64,000 bases of DNA, taken from assembly GCA_040219575.1 (NCBI GenBank), contig JAVJSD010000069.1, positions 33,875-97,874 on the forward strand, read 5' to 3'. Both the position numbers and the translations under genes were made by a program. Shown one piece after another: positions 53,383-63,828 of this stretch. This DNA comes from JAVJSD01 sp040219575 (GTDB lineage Bacteria > Planctomycetota > Planctomycetia > Pirellulales > Pirellulaceae). Position 1 is the stretch's first letter, and each line of letters opens with the position of its first letter. The notes below the pieces were generated by a model. It did not search any database. It was not told where the DNA came from and was given only the letters and a program-made list of their open reading frames with translations.

Positions 53383-54648
53383 ATGTTGCAGCGCAAGTTT
53401 CTGTCCGGCATCGTCGTGACGGCGTTGGCCGCGTCGAGCGTTTCGGTATTCGCCCAGGGGGGTGGAAACGTCGGTGCATCGGCGATTCCCCGGTTTCGCA
53501 CGCCGACGGTCAACAACTCGCAGTTCCCCGCGACGCAGTCCAAGGCGCCGGAAGCGGGCGCGACGGCGATCACCCCCACCGCCAACCAGGCCACCTCCAA
53601 CCAGGCCGCGCCGCGGGCCGCCGCCACGCCAGTCGCCTCGCGCGGCGTGGCCACGACCACCAGCGCCGTCCTCGATCGATCCGCCGGACAGGTGTGGCGG
53701 GAGTACGATATCTCGGCCTACACGGCGAAAGTCAAGAGCACCGCCCGCCCCGAACAGGCGATCATCGACTGGGTGCTGCGTGAAACGGGCACGGAAGTTT
53801 GGTTCTCCGAACCCCTGGGACTGCTCAGCGCGGGGAAGGACAAGCTCCGCGTCTATCATACGCCCGAGATGCAGGAGATCGTCGCCGATGTGGTGGATCG
53901 CTTCCTTTCGGCCGACTCGGAGGCGCACGTGCTGTCGCTACGACTGGTCACCGTCGGCAGCCCGAACTGGCGATCGGTCGGCCACCATCTCTTGCAGCCG
54001 GTGAGCGTGCAGACGCCAGGCGTCGATGCCTGGCTGCTGACCAAGGAAAACGCGGCGGTGCTGCTCGCCCAACTCAGCAAGCGGAACGACTTCCAGGAGC
54101 ACAACTCGCCGAACCTGTTGATTCACAACGGCCAGTCGCAGGCGTTGTCGCGGATCCGGCCCCGCAACTACATCCGCGGCGTTCGGCTGCGCGAAAACAC
54201 GATCACCGGGTACGAACTGGAGATGGGACAGGTTGACGAGGGCTACGCGTTGGAGCTCAGCCCGTTGATCTCGTCCGACAACAAGACGATCGACGCGGTG
54301 ATTCGCTGCCACGTCGATCAGGTGGAGTCGCTGGTGCCCGTCAGCATCGACGTGCCGAGCTACAACGCCCAGCGGCAGCGCGTGCAGATTCAGGTGCCGC
54401 AGATCGCCTCCTGGCGGCTTCACGAGCGGTTCCGCTGGCCGGCGGATCACGTGCTGTTGATCAGCGCCGGCGTCGGCGCCACGCCCAACGCCGAGCGTCC
54501 CAAACTGTTCGGCATTTCCAACCCGCTGGCCGTCGGCGCTCCCCGCGCCGATGGATTGCTGTTCATCGAGAGCAAGGGCAAAGCCAGCCAGTCGGTCGTC
54601 GAAGCCGCCCGCAACGCCCGCACCGAAGGCTACCACGGGCGTTATTAA
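53383..54648 (+). CDS. Exported protein with secretin-like beta domain
   Basis: 421 residues from ATG 53383, fixed by AAGGAGG at 53370-53376. Signal peptide about 1-25 (ending VFAQG), an Ala/Thr/Pro-rich linker to about 105, an STN/secretin N-domain-like region (YDISAYTAKVK, EIVADVVDRFLSADSEAHVLSL) and a beta-rich C-terminal half (SPNLLIHNGQSQALSRIRPR, GYALELSPLISSDNKTIDAVI) like the secretin domain but without its pore-forming length. Similar proteins are frequent in planctomycetes. A role in an outer-membrane or periplasmic complex is inferred; no type II or IV pilus genes are nearby. Confidence 0.65.
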   Translation: MLQRKFLSGIVVTALAASSVSVFAQGGGNVGASAIPRFRTPTVNNSQFPATQSKAPEAGATAITPTANQATSNQAAPRAAATPVASRGVATTTSAVLDRSAGQVWREYDISAYTAKVKSTARPEQAIIDWVLRETGTEVWFSEPLGLLSAGKDKLRVYHTPEMQEIVADVVDRFLSADSEAHVLSLRLVTVGSPNWRSVGHHLLQPVSVQTPGVDAWLLTKENAAVLLAQLSKRNDFQEHNSPNLLIHNGQSQALSRIRPRNYIRGVRLRENTITGYELEMGQVDEGYALELSPLISSDNKTIDAVIRCHVDQVESLVPVSIDVPSYNAQRQRVQIQVPQIASWRLHERFRWPADHVLLISAGVGATPNAERPKLFGISNPLAVGAPRADGLLFIESKGKASQSVVEAARNARTEGYHGRY

Positions 54649-54659
54649 GTCCTCCCGTA

Positions 54660-54680
54660 GCCGACGCTGCCAGCGTCGGC
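54660..54680. terminator. Stem-loop after the secretin-like gene
   Basis: Perfect 9-bp stem (54660-54668 with 54672-54680, GCCGACGCT/AGCGTCGGC) with a three-base loop, 11 bp after the stop codon. No T-run follows, so it could equally be a repeat element of the GTAGCCGACGCTG kind. Confidence 0.4.
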
Positions 54681-54710
54681 GGACGCGTTGCCAACGTTCT
54701 GGGAGATCCC

Positions 54711-54740
54711 GTAGCGGAAGTCGCCAGACTTCCGAAATCA
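54711..54740. repeat. REP-like palindrome, copy 5
   Basis: GTAGCGGAAGTC and GACTTCCGA arms with a GCCA spacer; identical core to the element at 47641-47669 in opposite orientation. Confidence 0.7.
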
Positions 54741-54841
54741 AGGACGAGCAAAAAGGGATAGCGCGATCGAGAATTGCCGCAGCGCCCTGCGGTTGTTTCA
54801 GGGTTAGCAACGACGGCGAAGCCGTCGGCTTGGAGCACACT

Positions 54842-56164
<1,323 letters not shown>

Positions 56165-56171
56165 ATGCAGG

Positions 56172-58391
56172 TCAATCCTTGAATACAAACTCGGGGGTGT
56201 TGAGCAGGGCCCACATTAAATCTTCGGTCGCCTGGCGGCGAGTCATGTCCTTTTCCGCGAACAATCGCCGGCCGACCTCGCGTTCCTCCGCCTCGGGCAG
56301 TCGGCCGTACATCAGCAGATAAAGTTCCTCCACGATTCCGTCGACCGTCCGCTCGCTGGCCGCAAGTTGGGCCGCCGTCGCCTTGTCGCTGGTCACCTTG
56401 CTGTGCAACGCCGGGGCGTTCATCAGGTGCAGTGTCTGCGTCACCGTCGATTCCTCGATGCGCTCGCAAGGCGGATCCTGATTGGGGTCGGGACGCCCGA
56501 AGGTGTCGAGAAACAGCGAACCGATGCGGTGCGTCCAAATCTGGCTGGCCCGCGACTTGGGCGGCATGCCGCTGAAGCTGTCGTGGACGCCCGTAATGTC
56601 GGTCACCGCGTCCAGCAGCACCTCGGCCCGCAGCCGCTGGCGGTAGTGCCGCGAGTAGTTGCGCGTGTCGGCGAGGTTGCGGTCGTTGGGCAAAGAACTG
56701 AGGCCGTACACATACGACGTGGTGATTCTGCGGATCAGGTGCTTGATGTCGTAGCCGCTGTCGCGGAAGTCGGCGGCCAGCGCTTCCAGCAGGGGGCCGT
56801 TGCTGGGCGGATTGGTGGCTCGCAGGTCGTCGACCGGATCGACGATGCCGCGTCCCATCAGGTCGGCCCACACGCGGTTGGCCATCACCTGGGCGAAGAA
56901 CGGATTGTCGTTGGTGATCCAGCGGGCCAGCGCCTCGCGGCGGTCGACGTCCTCGTCGCCGATCGGCGCTTCGCCGAACAGCGGCCGGGGCTCGAGCACT
57001 TCACCGGTCAGCGGATGCGAGACGTCGCCCTTGGTCGAAAGCTTGACGATCTCCTCGCTGCCGGAGATCGGCGGCGACAGCCCGCGTCCCTTGCGTCCCA
57101 ATCGGGCGAAGTAAGCGGCCAGGCTGTAAAAGTCGTCCTGCCCCCACTTCTCGAACGGGTGGTGGTGGCACTTAGCGCATTCCAGGCGGATGCCCAGAAA
57201 CAGCCGGCTGACCATGGTGGTGATTTCGTCCGGCTCGCGGCGATCGCGGAACAGCGTGACCGCCCCGTTATGAAACGTGCTGCCGCGGGCGGTGAGCAGG
57301 TCGTACACGAATTCGTCGTACGGCCGGTTGTCGCGAAATTGCTGGCGGATCCAGTCGTCGTAGTTCAACACCGCCTTGATGCCGACGCGGTAGGCGTTGG
57401 GGCGCAGCAGATCGGCCCACTTGTTGGCCCAGTGGTCGGCGTATTCCGGCCGCTGCAGCAGGCGGTCGACCACCGCGATGCGTTTGTTGGGATCGTCGTC
57501 GGCCAGGAACGTGCGGACTTCCTCCGGCGTGGGAAGCCGGCCGATGATGTCGATATGCGCGCGGCGGAGAAAGCGGGCGTCGTCGACCGGCGCCGACGGC
57601 GTGATCCGCAGCGCCTCGAGTTTCTTCCACACCAGTTCATCGACGAAGTTCTGCCGCGGCAGGTTCTGGTAAACGGCGGCCTCGACGGCGCTCTCCAGCG
57701 GAATCGCCACGCTGCACACCCCGATGTAGCCCATGTAGCGGGCCATCACGGCGGCCTCTCCCGGCAGCGGTCCCGCGGTGACGACGCCGTCATCGTCCAC
57801 GGCCACCACGGCGCTCTCGTTCGACTGGTAGGCGGTCCGCGAGGTGACGTCGCGCGTCGTGCCGTCGGAGTAATCGGCCTCGACGCGGAGCGAGAACGAC
57901 TCCCCCGGCCGCAGCGACCGCTCCTGGTGGCTGATGCGGATGCCGGTCAACGTCGGTTCATTTTCGATCCGCCGCGTCAATCCTTCGGCGATCCAGCGCC
58001 GCAAGGTTTCATAGTCCTCGCCGCCATACTCGATCCGCACTCCGCCGCCGTGCGGCAGTCGGGCGGCGCCCTTGAGCAGCAGCAGGCTCCGCTCCGGGGC
58101 GGCGGGAAACACGCGGCGGCCGCGGGCGTTCATCGTCAGCGCGGCGTAGTCGAAGTCGGGATCGAACCCCAACAGCGAAAGCTGAAAGCCATTCTGCCCG
58201 CGCTGCTTGCCGTGACACGCCCCCTGATTGCAGCCCCGCGCCGTGAGGATCGGTTGCACGTCGAGTTCGAAGCTGACGAGTTGCTCGTCGACCTCGTTCG
58301 AAGCTTCCGCCTTCGCAACGACAACCCCGGCGCTGAGCGCGAAAGCGAACGTCGCCGACACGACCATCAGTCGAGGAATAGATCGCGGCAT
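56172..58391 (-). CDS. PSCyt1-DUF1549-DUF1553 domain protein
   Basis: 739 residues with a signal peptide (about 1-30). The cytochrome-like PSCyt1 segment (about 38-140) carries CNQGACHG, i.e. Cys54, Cys59, His60: CX4CH rather than the usual CX2CH heme motif. About 150-230 is a bacterial Ig-like (BIG2-type) domain (LTGIRISHQERSLRPGES, VSNESAVV-like blades). DUF1549 follows (about 243-450, NFVDELVWKKLEALRI, LGIRLECAKCHHHPFEKW with a second CxxCHxHP motif) and then DUF1553 (about 480-735, REALARWITNDNPFFAQVMANR). It is eight bases upstream of the DUF1501 start and so in the same transcript. Confidence 0.88.
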   Translation of the reverse strand: MPRSIPRLMVVSATFAFALSAGVVVAKAEASNEVDEQLVSFELDVQPILTARGCNQGACHGKQRGQNGFQLSLLGFDPDFDYAALTMNARGRRVFPAAPERSLLLLKGAARLPHGGGVRIEYGGEDYETLRRWIAEGLTRRIENEPTLTGIRISHQERSLRPGESFSLRVEADYSDGTTRDVTSRTAYQSNESAVVAVDDDGVVTAGPLPGEAAVMARYMGYIGVCSVAIPLESAVEAAVYQNLPRQNFVDELVWKKLEALRITPSAPVDDARFLRRAHIDIIGRLPTPEEVRTFLADDDPNKRIAVVDRLLQRPEYADHWANKWADLLRPNAYRVGIKAVLNYDDWIRQQFRDNRPYDEFVYDLLTARGSTFHNGAVTLFRDRREPDEITTMVSRLFLGIRLECAKCHHHPFEKWGQDDFYSLAAYFARLGRKGRGLSPPISGSEEIVKLSTKGDVSHPLTGEVLEPRPLFGEAPIGDEDVDRREALARWITNDNPFFAQVMANRVWADLMGRGIVDPVDDLRATNPPSNGPLLEALAADFRDSGYDIKHLIRRITTSYVYGLSSLPNDRNLADTRNYSRHYRQRLRAEVLLDAVTDITGVHDSFSGMPPKSRASQIWTHRIGSLFLDTFGRPDPNQDPPCERIEESTVTQTLHLMNAPALHSKVTSDKATAAQLAASERTVDGIVEELYLLMYGRLPEAEEREVGRRLFAEKDMTRRQATEDLMWALLNTPEFVFKD

Positions 58392-58628
58392 GAGGCGAGC
58401 AATGGGAGGCGGGAGGAATGCGGCGGGAAAGCATCAAGGATGATAGATATCTTACCGGCCAGCGGTAGTGAAAAGCAAGAGAAGGGCGTCGCCAGGCAGG
58501 GGGCGGGCGGCAGGCTTTCGTCGTCTCGGACGCTGGCGAAGCACCAAACGTCGTGCTACGATGCTGGCTTGCGACTGTCCCACCGCGTCGGCCCACCAAC
58601 CGCCCACCCCCGCCTGAGGATCCTTTTC

Positions 58629-59654
58629 ATGCGTCTCTCCGGATTGCCGATACGCACCGCCTGCCTGCTCGCGTTCACCGCTGGGATGCTGCTGACCGTC
58701 GGTTGTAGCGGGAACGGGGGGAACAAGTTCATCACGCTGGGAACCGCCCCCATCGGCGGCGCCTTCGCCCCCGTCGGCAACGCCATCGCCTCGGTGCTTA
58801 ATGAACACAGCGGCGACAACAACTGGAAGGTGCAGGCCAAGGGGACCAAAGGTTCGCAGCAGAACATCCGCGACCTGCAGAGCGGTGAAATGCAGCTCGG
58901 CATGTCCAACTCGGCGATCAGCTACTACGCCTATCGTGGTGAGAGCGGTTGGAACGAAAAGTACAACATTCGGGCCGTGGCCACCCTGGCGCCCAACATC
59001 GCCATGTTCATCACCAAGAAGGAAACCGGCATCAACAGCGTCGCCGACCTCAAGGGCAAACGCGTGTCGGTCGGGCCGGCAGGGGCGGGATTCGAAATGT
59101 TCGTGGGACCGTTGATGACCGAACACGGCGTCAGCTACACCGAGGATACGAAGGACTTCTCGCCGGTGAGCCAGATTCAATCCGACGCCGTGTCGTCGCT
59201 GGGCGATGGCGATGTGGACGCGGCGTTCCTCGGCGGCGCCGTGCCGACGTCGTCGATCACGCAAGCCTGCTCGCAGATGGACGTCGTTTTCATCCCCTAC
59301 GATCCGGCGGTTAAGTCGACCTTGGTCGAGAAATACCCATTCTTCCAGGAAGCGACAATCGCCAAGGACAAATACGCCGACTTGACCGACGACTATCAAG
59401 GGCTGAACGTCGGCTCGATGCACCTGATTACGCACGCCGATATCGACGAGGAAACGGTTTACCAACTCACCAAGGCGATCTGGGAAAACCGCGAGGAAAT
59501 CGGCAAACAGCACCCCGCCGGCAAGGCCATCAACGAGCAGAACGCCGCCCGCTACACCGGCACGCCGTTCCATAAAGGCGCCATCCGCTTCTACAAAGAG
59601 ATCGGCATCTGGCCCGAAGACGCGCCGGAAGCCGCCTCGGTGGACGGAAACTAG
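58629..59654 (+). CDS. TAXI-family TRAP transporter solute-binding lipoprotein
   Basis: 341 residues from ATG 58629 with GAGGA at 58616-58620. Lipoprotein signal with lipobox TVGC (Cys26). The mature protein opens FITLGTAPIGGAFAPVGNAI, the TAXI signature, with later KGTKGSQQNIRDLQSGEMQL and a VSVGPAGAGFEMF block. It would capture a carboxylate-type solute in the periplasm and deliver it to the TRAP permease encoded 15 bp downstream. TAXI systems often use glutamate or other organic acids; the ligand here is unknown. A far longer open frame running into it from 56367 is antisense to the DUF1549 gene and not real. Confidence 0.9.
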   Translation: MRLSGLPIRTACLLAFTAGMLLTVGCSGNGGNKFITLGTAPIGGAFAPVGNAIASVLNEHSGDNNWKVQAKGTKGSQQNIRDLQSGEMQLGMSNSAISYYAYRGESGWNEKYNIRAVATLAPNIAMFITKKETGINSVADLKGKRVSVGPAGAGFEMFVGPLMTEHGVSYTEDTKDFSPVSQIQSDAVSSLGDGDVDAAFLGGAVPTSSITQACSQMDVVFIPYDPAVKSTLVEKYPFFQEATIAKDKYADLTDDYQGLNVGSMHLITHADIDEETVYQLTKAIWENREEIGKQHPAGKAINEQNAARYTGTPFHKGAIRFYKEIGIWPEDAPEAASVDGN

Positions 59655-59669
59655 GCCAGGAGCGCAGCG

Positions 59670-62033
59670 GTGCTCGCGAAACTTCAGAAACTCACCATCG
59701 CCCTGCTGGGCATCGCGCTGTGCATCTACACGCTCGGCGCGGTGAATTACAACGTTCTTCAGCCTCAGTCGGCGCTGACCATCTTCATGATGCTGGGGAT
59801 GGTCCTCTGCTTCCTCGTTTATCCCGCCGCCAGTTGGCTGCGGTATCCCGACTTCGAGCGGACGCCGGAGAACGAGGCGGAATTCAACCGCCGAGTCCAA
59901 CTCTACTCGGTCGACCGCGTCGTCGGCGTCGTGCTGGCGGTCGCCAGCGTGATCGCCTTTGGCTACATCTTCATTCAGACGGAACCCACGTTCAAAAGCC
60001 TCTGGCCCGAAGGAAGTTCGCTCGGCGACCGCGCCAGCAACGAGACGACGCTGGACGTGGTGATCGGCGTTATCGGACTGGTGCTCGTCTTGGAGGCGAC
60101 GCGGCGCAGCATCGGCTGGATCGTGCCGGCTCTCGCGCTGGCGTTCATGGCGCACGCCTATTTCGCGCCGAACCTGCCCGACGTGTTGCTGCCGCATCAA
60201 GGCCAGAACGTGAAGCAACTCGTCAGCTCGACCTTCCTGCAGTCGTTGGGCGTGCTCGGACCGGCCGCCGGCGTGATGTTCAAATACGTCTTTCTGTTCG
60301 TCGTCTTCGGCGCCTTGTTGGAGATGTCGGGCGCCACACGGTTCATCATCGATTTCGCCAATCGACTGTTTGGTCGCTTTCGCGGTGGTTCGGCGCTGGT
60401 GTCGGTCTTTGGCGCCGGCATGATGGGCTCCCTCTCCGGCAGCGCGGTGGCCAACGCCATGACCACGGGCAGCTTTACGATTCCCATGATGCGCAACTCG
60501 GGCTTCAAGCCCGAAGCGGCCGGGGGAATCACGGCCGCGGCGGCGTCCGGCGGCGCTTTGGTTCCGCCCGTCATGGGCGCCGGCGCTTACATGATGCTGG
60601 AGTTCATCGAACGCCCCGCCGGCGAACCGCAAGTCACCTTCCTGGAAATCGCCCGGGCGGCCGTCATCCCGTCGCTGCTGTATTACTTCTCGCTACTGGC
60701 GATCGTATTCCTGTACTCGCGCAAAGCGGGAGCGACCGACGCGGCGGAAGCGGTCCCAACCAAGAACAAGATCTCGTCGTTTGAAGGAATGTTGTTCTTC
60801 GGTGCGTTGGCCCTACTGGTTTTCCTGTTAGTTATCGGGTTTTCCCCGTTTCGCGCCGTGAGCGGCTCGCTGGTCTTCATTCTTCTTCTTTCCGTCTTCC
60901 AGCCCCGGCTGAATTTGGGAACCGGGCTGAGAATGGCGGCGATCGCCATCTTCGCCGTGTTGTTGTTGGCGCATCAGGCGAGCGCATTCTTCGTCGAATC
61001 CGCCCCCTTGTGGCTGAAGCCGTTCCTTGCGGCGCAGTGGGTGTTTCCTGAAGATGCGCACGGCATGGAGCGGCTGAGCCGCATCCTGGAATCCAACGTT
61101 CTCGAGTCCATCCTGAGCTCGGCGATTTTCGCCATGTTCGGACTGATCGTCCTCGGGCTCGCCCATCCCAAGTGGCGGCCAGAGATGGTCAAGGCCTTCA
61201 CGCGGTCGGCCAAGAACGGCATCTCCCTGGTCGCGGCGAGTGCCTGCGTCGGCATCATCATCGGCATCGTCCAGACCACGCCGATGGCCAACGAGTTCAG
61301 CGAGGCCATCAAGGGCGTCGTCGAGACGAACCTCTTGCTCGCCCTGATCGGCATCATGGTCTGTTCGTTGGTGCTGGGCATGGGCGTGCCCTCGGTCGTT
61401 TGCTATCTGTTGATGGCCACGCTGATGGGTTCCCTGCTCAGCGAGATGGGCGTCGAGCCATTGGCGGCGCACTTGTTCATCTTTTACTACGGCATGATGT
61501 CGATGGTCACGCCGCCGGTCGCCCTGGCGGCGTACGCCAGCGCCTCGATCGCCGAGGCCAAGATCATTCCCACTTCCTGGGCTGCCTTTCGCTTTTCCCT
61601 GATCGGCTTCACGCTGCCGTTCATGTTCATCTACCGTCCCGCGCTGCTGCTGATGAACGACGAGGGGCGGGCGTTGCTCGGCGAGAATGTCGTGGGAGAC
61701 GAGCGACTTTACGCTCTCTGGCTGCTGACGCTGGCCGTCGTTTGGTCGGTGCTCGGCATTCTCTCGTTGGCGGCGGGAGTGACGGGGCAGTGGCGGTCCG
61801 GCTTGTCGTGGCTCGAACGATTCCTCTATTGCCTGGCCGCCGTGCTGATGCTCGCCCCGAACCTGGGCGGCCGCTTCTATGGCTTCTTCGTCAATCTCGC
61901 CGGTGCGGTGATTTTCGTCGTGCTGATCGGAATCAACATGTTGGCGACGCCCTCCGCTGAAGCGGTGGATGCGGAGCACGTCAAACCCGGTTCGGCGCCG
62001 TCGCCAAAACCATCGACAGCTGAAGAAGCGTGA
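59670..62033 (+). CDS. TRAP transporter permease, fused small and large subunits
   Basis: 787 residues from GTG 59670 with AGGAG upstream. The first four helices (about 5-150) correspond to the DctQ-like small subunit, the rest to the DctM-like large subunit, as is usual for TAXI systems. Landmarks are LEMSGATRFIIDFANRLFGR, MMGSLSGSAVANAMTTGSFT and GGITAAAASGGALVPPVMGA (repeat 1), then GIIIGIVQTTPMANEFSEAI and MGMGVPSVVCYLLMATLMGS. Drives sodium- or proton-coupled uptake with the binding protein just upstream. Its last 53 bases overlap the end of the convergent exonuclease gene. Confidence 0.9.
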   Translation: MLAKLQKLTIALLGIALCIYTLGAVNYNVLQPQSALTIFMMLGMVLCFLVYPAASWLRYPDFERTPENEAEFNRRVQLYSVDRVVGVVLAVASVIAFGYIFIQTEPTFKSLWPEGSSLGDRASNETTLDVVIGVIGLVLVLEATRRSIGWIVPALALAFMAHAYFAPNLPDVLLPHQGQNVKQLVSSTFLQSLGVLGPAAGVMFKYVFLFVVFGALLEMSGATRFIIDFANRLFGRFRGGSALVSVFGAGMMGSLSGSAVANAMTTGSFTIPMMRNSGFKPEAAGGITAAAASGGALVPPVMGAGAYMMLEFIERPAGEPQVTFLEIARAAVIPSLLYYFSLLAIVFLYSRKAGATDAAEAVPTKNKISSFEGMLFFGALALLVFLLVIGFSPFRAVSGSLVFILLLSVFQPRLNLGTGLRMAAIAIFAVLLLAHQASAFFVESAPLWLKPFLAAQWVFPEDAHGMERLSRILESNVLESILSSAIFAMFGLIVLGLAHPKWRPEMVKAFTRSAKNGISLVAASACVGIIIGIVQTTPMANEFSEAIKGVVETNLLLALIGIMVCSLVLGMGVPSVVCYLLMATLMGSLLSEMGVEPLAAHLFIFYYGMMSMVTPPVALAAYASASIAEAKIIPTSWAAFRFSLIGFTLPFMFIYRPALLLMNDEGRALLGENVVGDERLYALWLLTLAVVWSVLGILSLAAGVTGQWRSGLSWLERFLYCLAAVLMLAPNLGGRFYGFFVNLAGAVIFVVLIGINMLATPSAEAVDAEHVKPGSAPSPKPSTAEEA

Positions 62034-62988
62034 CCAGGTCGAGCGCGTTGTGGTGCAGCACGCCGCGCAGCTCCCAGGCGTCGCCGGTGCGGGCGAAGCG
62101 GTGGTAGACCGCGGGAATCTCGCTGCCGGGAATGTCGCCCACGCGGCGGCGGCCGCAGATCCAGCGCTCCAGCGTCTGCAGACGGCAGTTGGGCAGATGC
62201 GCCTTCCATCGCCGCCGGGCGTGGTGCAGCACGTCGCAGTGCACCGCCGGCGCCGCCAACCCGGAAAGCTCCGACTCGGCAAGCTCCGACTCGGAACGCG
62301 CCGGCTCCGCGGCGATCCGGCGACGCGCGCCTCCCATCGGCCCCAGGCCGTGCAGCGTGCTGCGGTCGGCGACGCAGGGCCAGTCGAAACTCTTGCCGTT
62401 GAACGTCACCAGCACCTGCTTCTCGCTCACGATCTCCCACAGCGAGTGCAGCATGGCCGCCTCTTCCGAGTAATCGCGCGCCAGCAATTGCGAGAGCACC
62501 AGATCGCCGGCGGTCTCGTGCAGCAGGCCGACCAGGAAGATGCACGAACCGGCGAAGCCGCAGGTCTCCAGGTCGAGGCAGACGACGCCGCCGGCCAGCG
62601 ACGCCGCCAGCGACTGGAGCTCCGGATGCGCCGCCGACTCGCCGTCGGCTTCCGACGCCGCACCACGCTGATTCCGCCAACGGGCGACTCGCGCCTCGGC
62701 GCCGCGCCACACGTCGCCCAGCGATCGTCGAATCAGCCAGTGCCGGCCGGCGCCGTTCTCGACTTCCTCGCCCGACGGCAACTGCGACGGGCTGGTCGCG
62801 TTTTCCTTCGCCGCCGCATCGCTCGAATTCACGCCGTTCGAATTCAAGTCGCTTGGCGGAAAATTCATCGGCGAGCGCGCAGACGATTCCCCGCAATGCG
62901 CCTCCGCAACCTGAGGTTGCGACTCGGCACGCGGAAGTTCGGCGCGATTGAGCGCGCCGAGTCGGGCGAGAGATTGGGGAGACAGCAT
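61981..62988 (-). CDS. YprB-like ribonuclease H-fold exonuclease
   Basis: 335 residues from ATG 62988 (the frame stays open to 63093). The RNase H-like domain (about 150-335) has the DEDD pattern: Asp-Leu-Glu in VCLDLETCGFAG, Asp in NGKSFDWPCVADR and the His-Asp pair of LHHNALDLVTLLQL, matching the YprB RNase-H-like family. Members are usually linked to DNA or RNA processing near helicases; none is here. The N-terminal half (1-140) is poorly conserved, with a 15-bp tandem duplication at 62266-62295 in a surface loop. Ends inside the TRAP permease gene. Confidence 0.8.
   Translation of the reverse strand: MLSPQSLARLGALNRAELPRAESQPQVAEAHCGESSARSPMNFPPSDLNSNGVNSSDAAAKENATSPSQLPSGEEVENGAGRHWLIRRSLGDVWRGAEARVARWRNQRGAASEADGESAAHPELQSLAASLAGGVVCLDLETCGFAGSCIFLVGLLHETAGDLVLSQLLARDYSEEAAMLHSLWEIVSEKQVLVTFNGKSFDWPCVADRSTLHGLGPMGGARRRIAAEPARSESELAESELSGLAAPAVHCDVLHHARRRWKAHLPNCRLQTLERWICGRRRVGDIPGSEIPAVYHRFARTGDAWELRGVLHHNALDLVTLLQLSMVLATAPNRV
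62266..62295. repeat. 15-bp tandem duplication
   Basis: Units 62266-62280 and 62281-62295 match at 14 of 15 bases; in frame on the - strand (SELAE/SELS-type repeat). Confidence 0.8.
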
Positions 62989-63201
62989 CCGTGCGTCCTG
63001 AAGGCGAACAGCGGCGAGCCCCAACCATACCAGTTTGCGTCGCGGTGGAGTACGCGAGTTCCGCGGGCTCGGTCGCCCGAGCGCCGGCGGCAATTGCAGA
63101 AAACATGCTTGCAGCTCCCCCCAGAGGGTGGCAAAATCAGCAGGGCGACGCGCGTCGCGCGGTATTCTTTACACAACCGACTAGAAACAAGAGGGGGCGG
63201 C

Positions 63202-63828
63202 ATGATTCGCATCAAAGCGGCGTTGATCTTCGGAGGGGTTTTTCTCGTTCTGTTCGGGCTCGGCGACCTGTGGTTCAACCTGTGGTCGCCCGCCGATCCG
63301 ACGCCGGTCGATCTGGCGGCCCTGGAGCGGGGCGAAACGACCGACGCCGCGTACATGGAATTCGGACCGCACGTGGCCCTGTTTCCCCACGGCATCTCTT
63401 CAACCAGGGGCGAAGGATTCGACGCCCAGCTGGAATACATCATCTATCCGATCGTCTCGGCGTCGCACTCCGACTACCACCAGTTCGCCAACTTTCGATT
63501 CGAAGGCGTCGACAGCTTCGACAACATGCCCGGCTTCGGCTCGGCGGCGGTGTTGGTGCTGAACTACGACTACGGCCACTTCCTTGAGGTGCCGCAGGAA
63601 TTCGAGACGCGGGAGTCGATGCGCGGGATGTCGGCGGGAAACTTTGATTCGCTGAATTCCAACATGCGCAACGCCATCAAGAAGCACTTCCCGGGACAGC
63701 AGTACGACAAGATGATCTTCATCACCGAGAACCAAAGCCCCTCGCTGCTGCGGGGGATTCTGATGCTGTTGGGCGGCCTGGCGCTGATCGGCGTCGGGGC
63801 CGTGATGTTTCTGAAGATGCCGACGTAA
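63202..63828 (+). CDS. Membrane protein of unknown function
   Basis: 208 residues from ATG 63202, with GAGGGGG five bases upstream. Helices at both ends (about 5-28 and 182-203) flank a soluble domain of about 150 residues with AAYMEFGPHVALFPHG, YIIYPIVSASHSDYHQFANF and a GFGSAAVLVLNYDYGHFLEV block. I do not recognise the family. Divergent from the YprB-like gene. Confidence 0.65.
   Translation: MIRIKAALIFGGVFLVLFGLGDLWFNLWSPADPTPVDLAALERGETTDAAYMEFGPHVALFPHGISSTRGEGFDAQLEYIIYPIVSASHSDYHQFANFRFEGVDSFDNMPGFGSAAVLVLNYDYGHFLEVPQEFETRESMRGMSAGNFDSLNSNMRNAIKKHFPGQQYDKMIFITENQSPSLLRGILMLLGGLALIGVGAVMFLKMPT

Noticed and set aside
56367..58628. A very long + strand open frame leading into the TAXI binding-protein gene.
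   Set aside because: It is antisense to the well-supported DUF1549/DUF1553 gene and is Val/Arg/Gln-rich, as expected of the opposite strand of a GC-rich gene; the real gene begins at ATG 58629 with a ribosome binding site and lipoprotein signal.
61969..63201. A + strand open frame running into the last membrane protein gene.
   Set aside because: Antisense to the YprB-like gene; the helix-containing protein starts at ATG 63202 with a GAGGGGG site.
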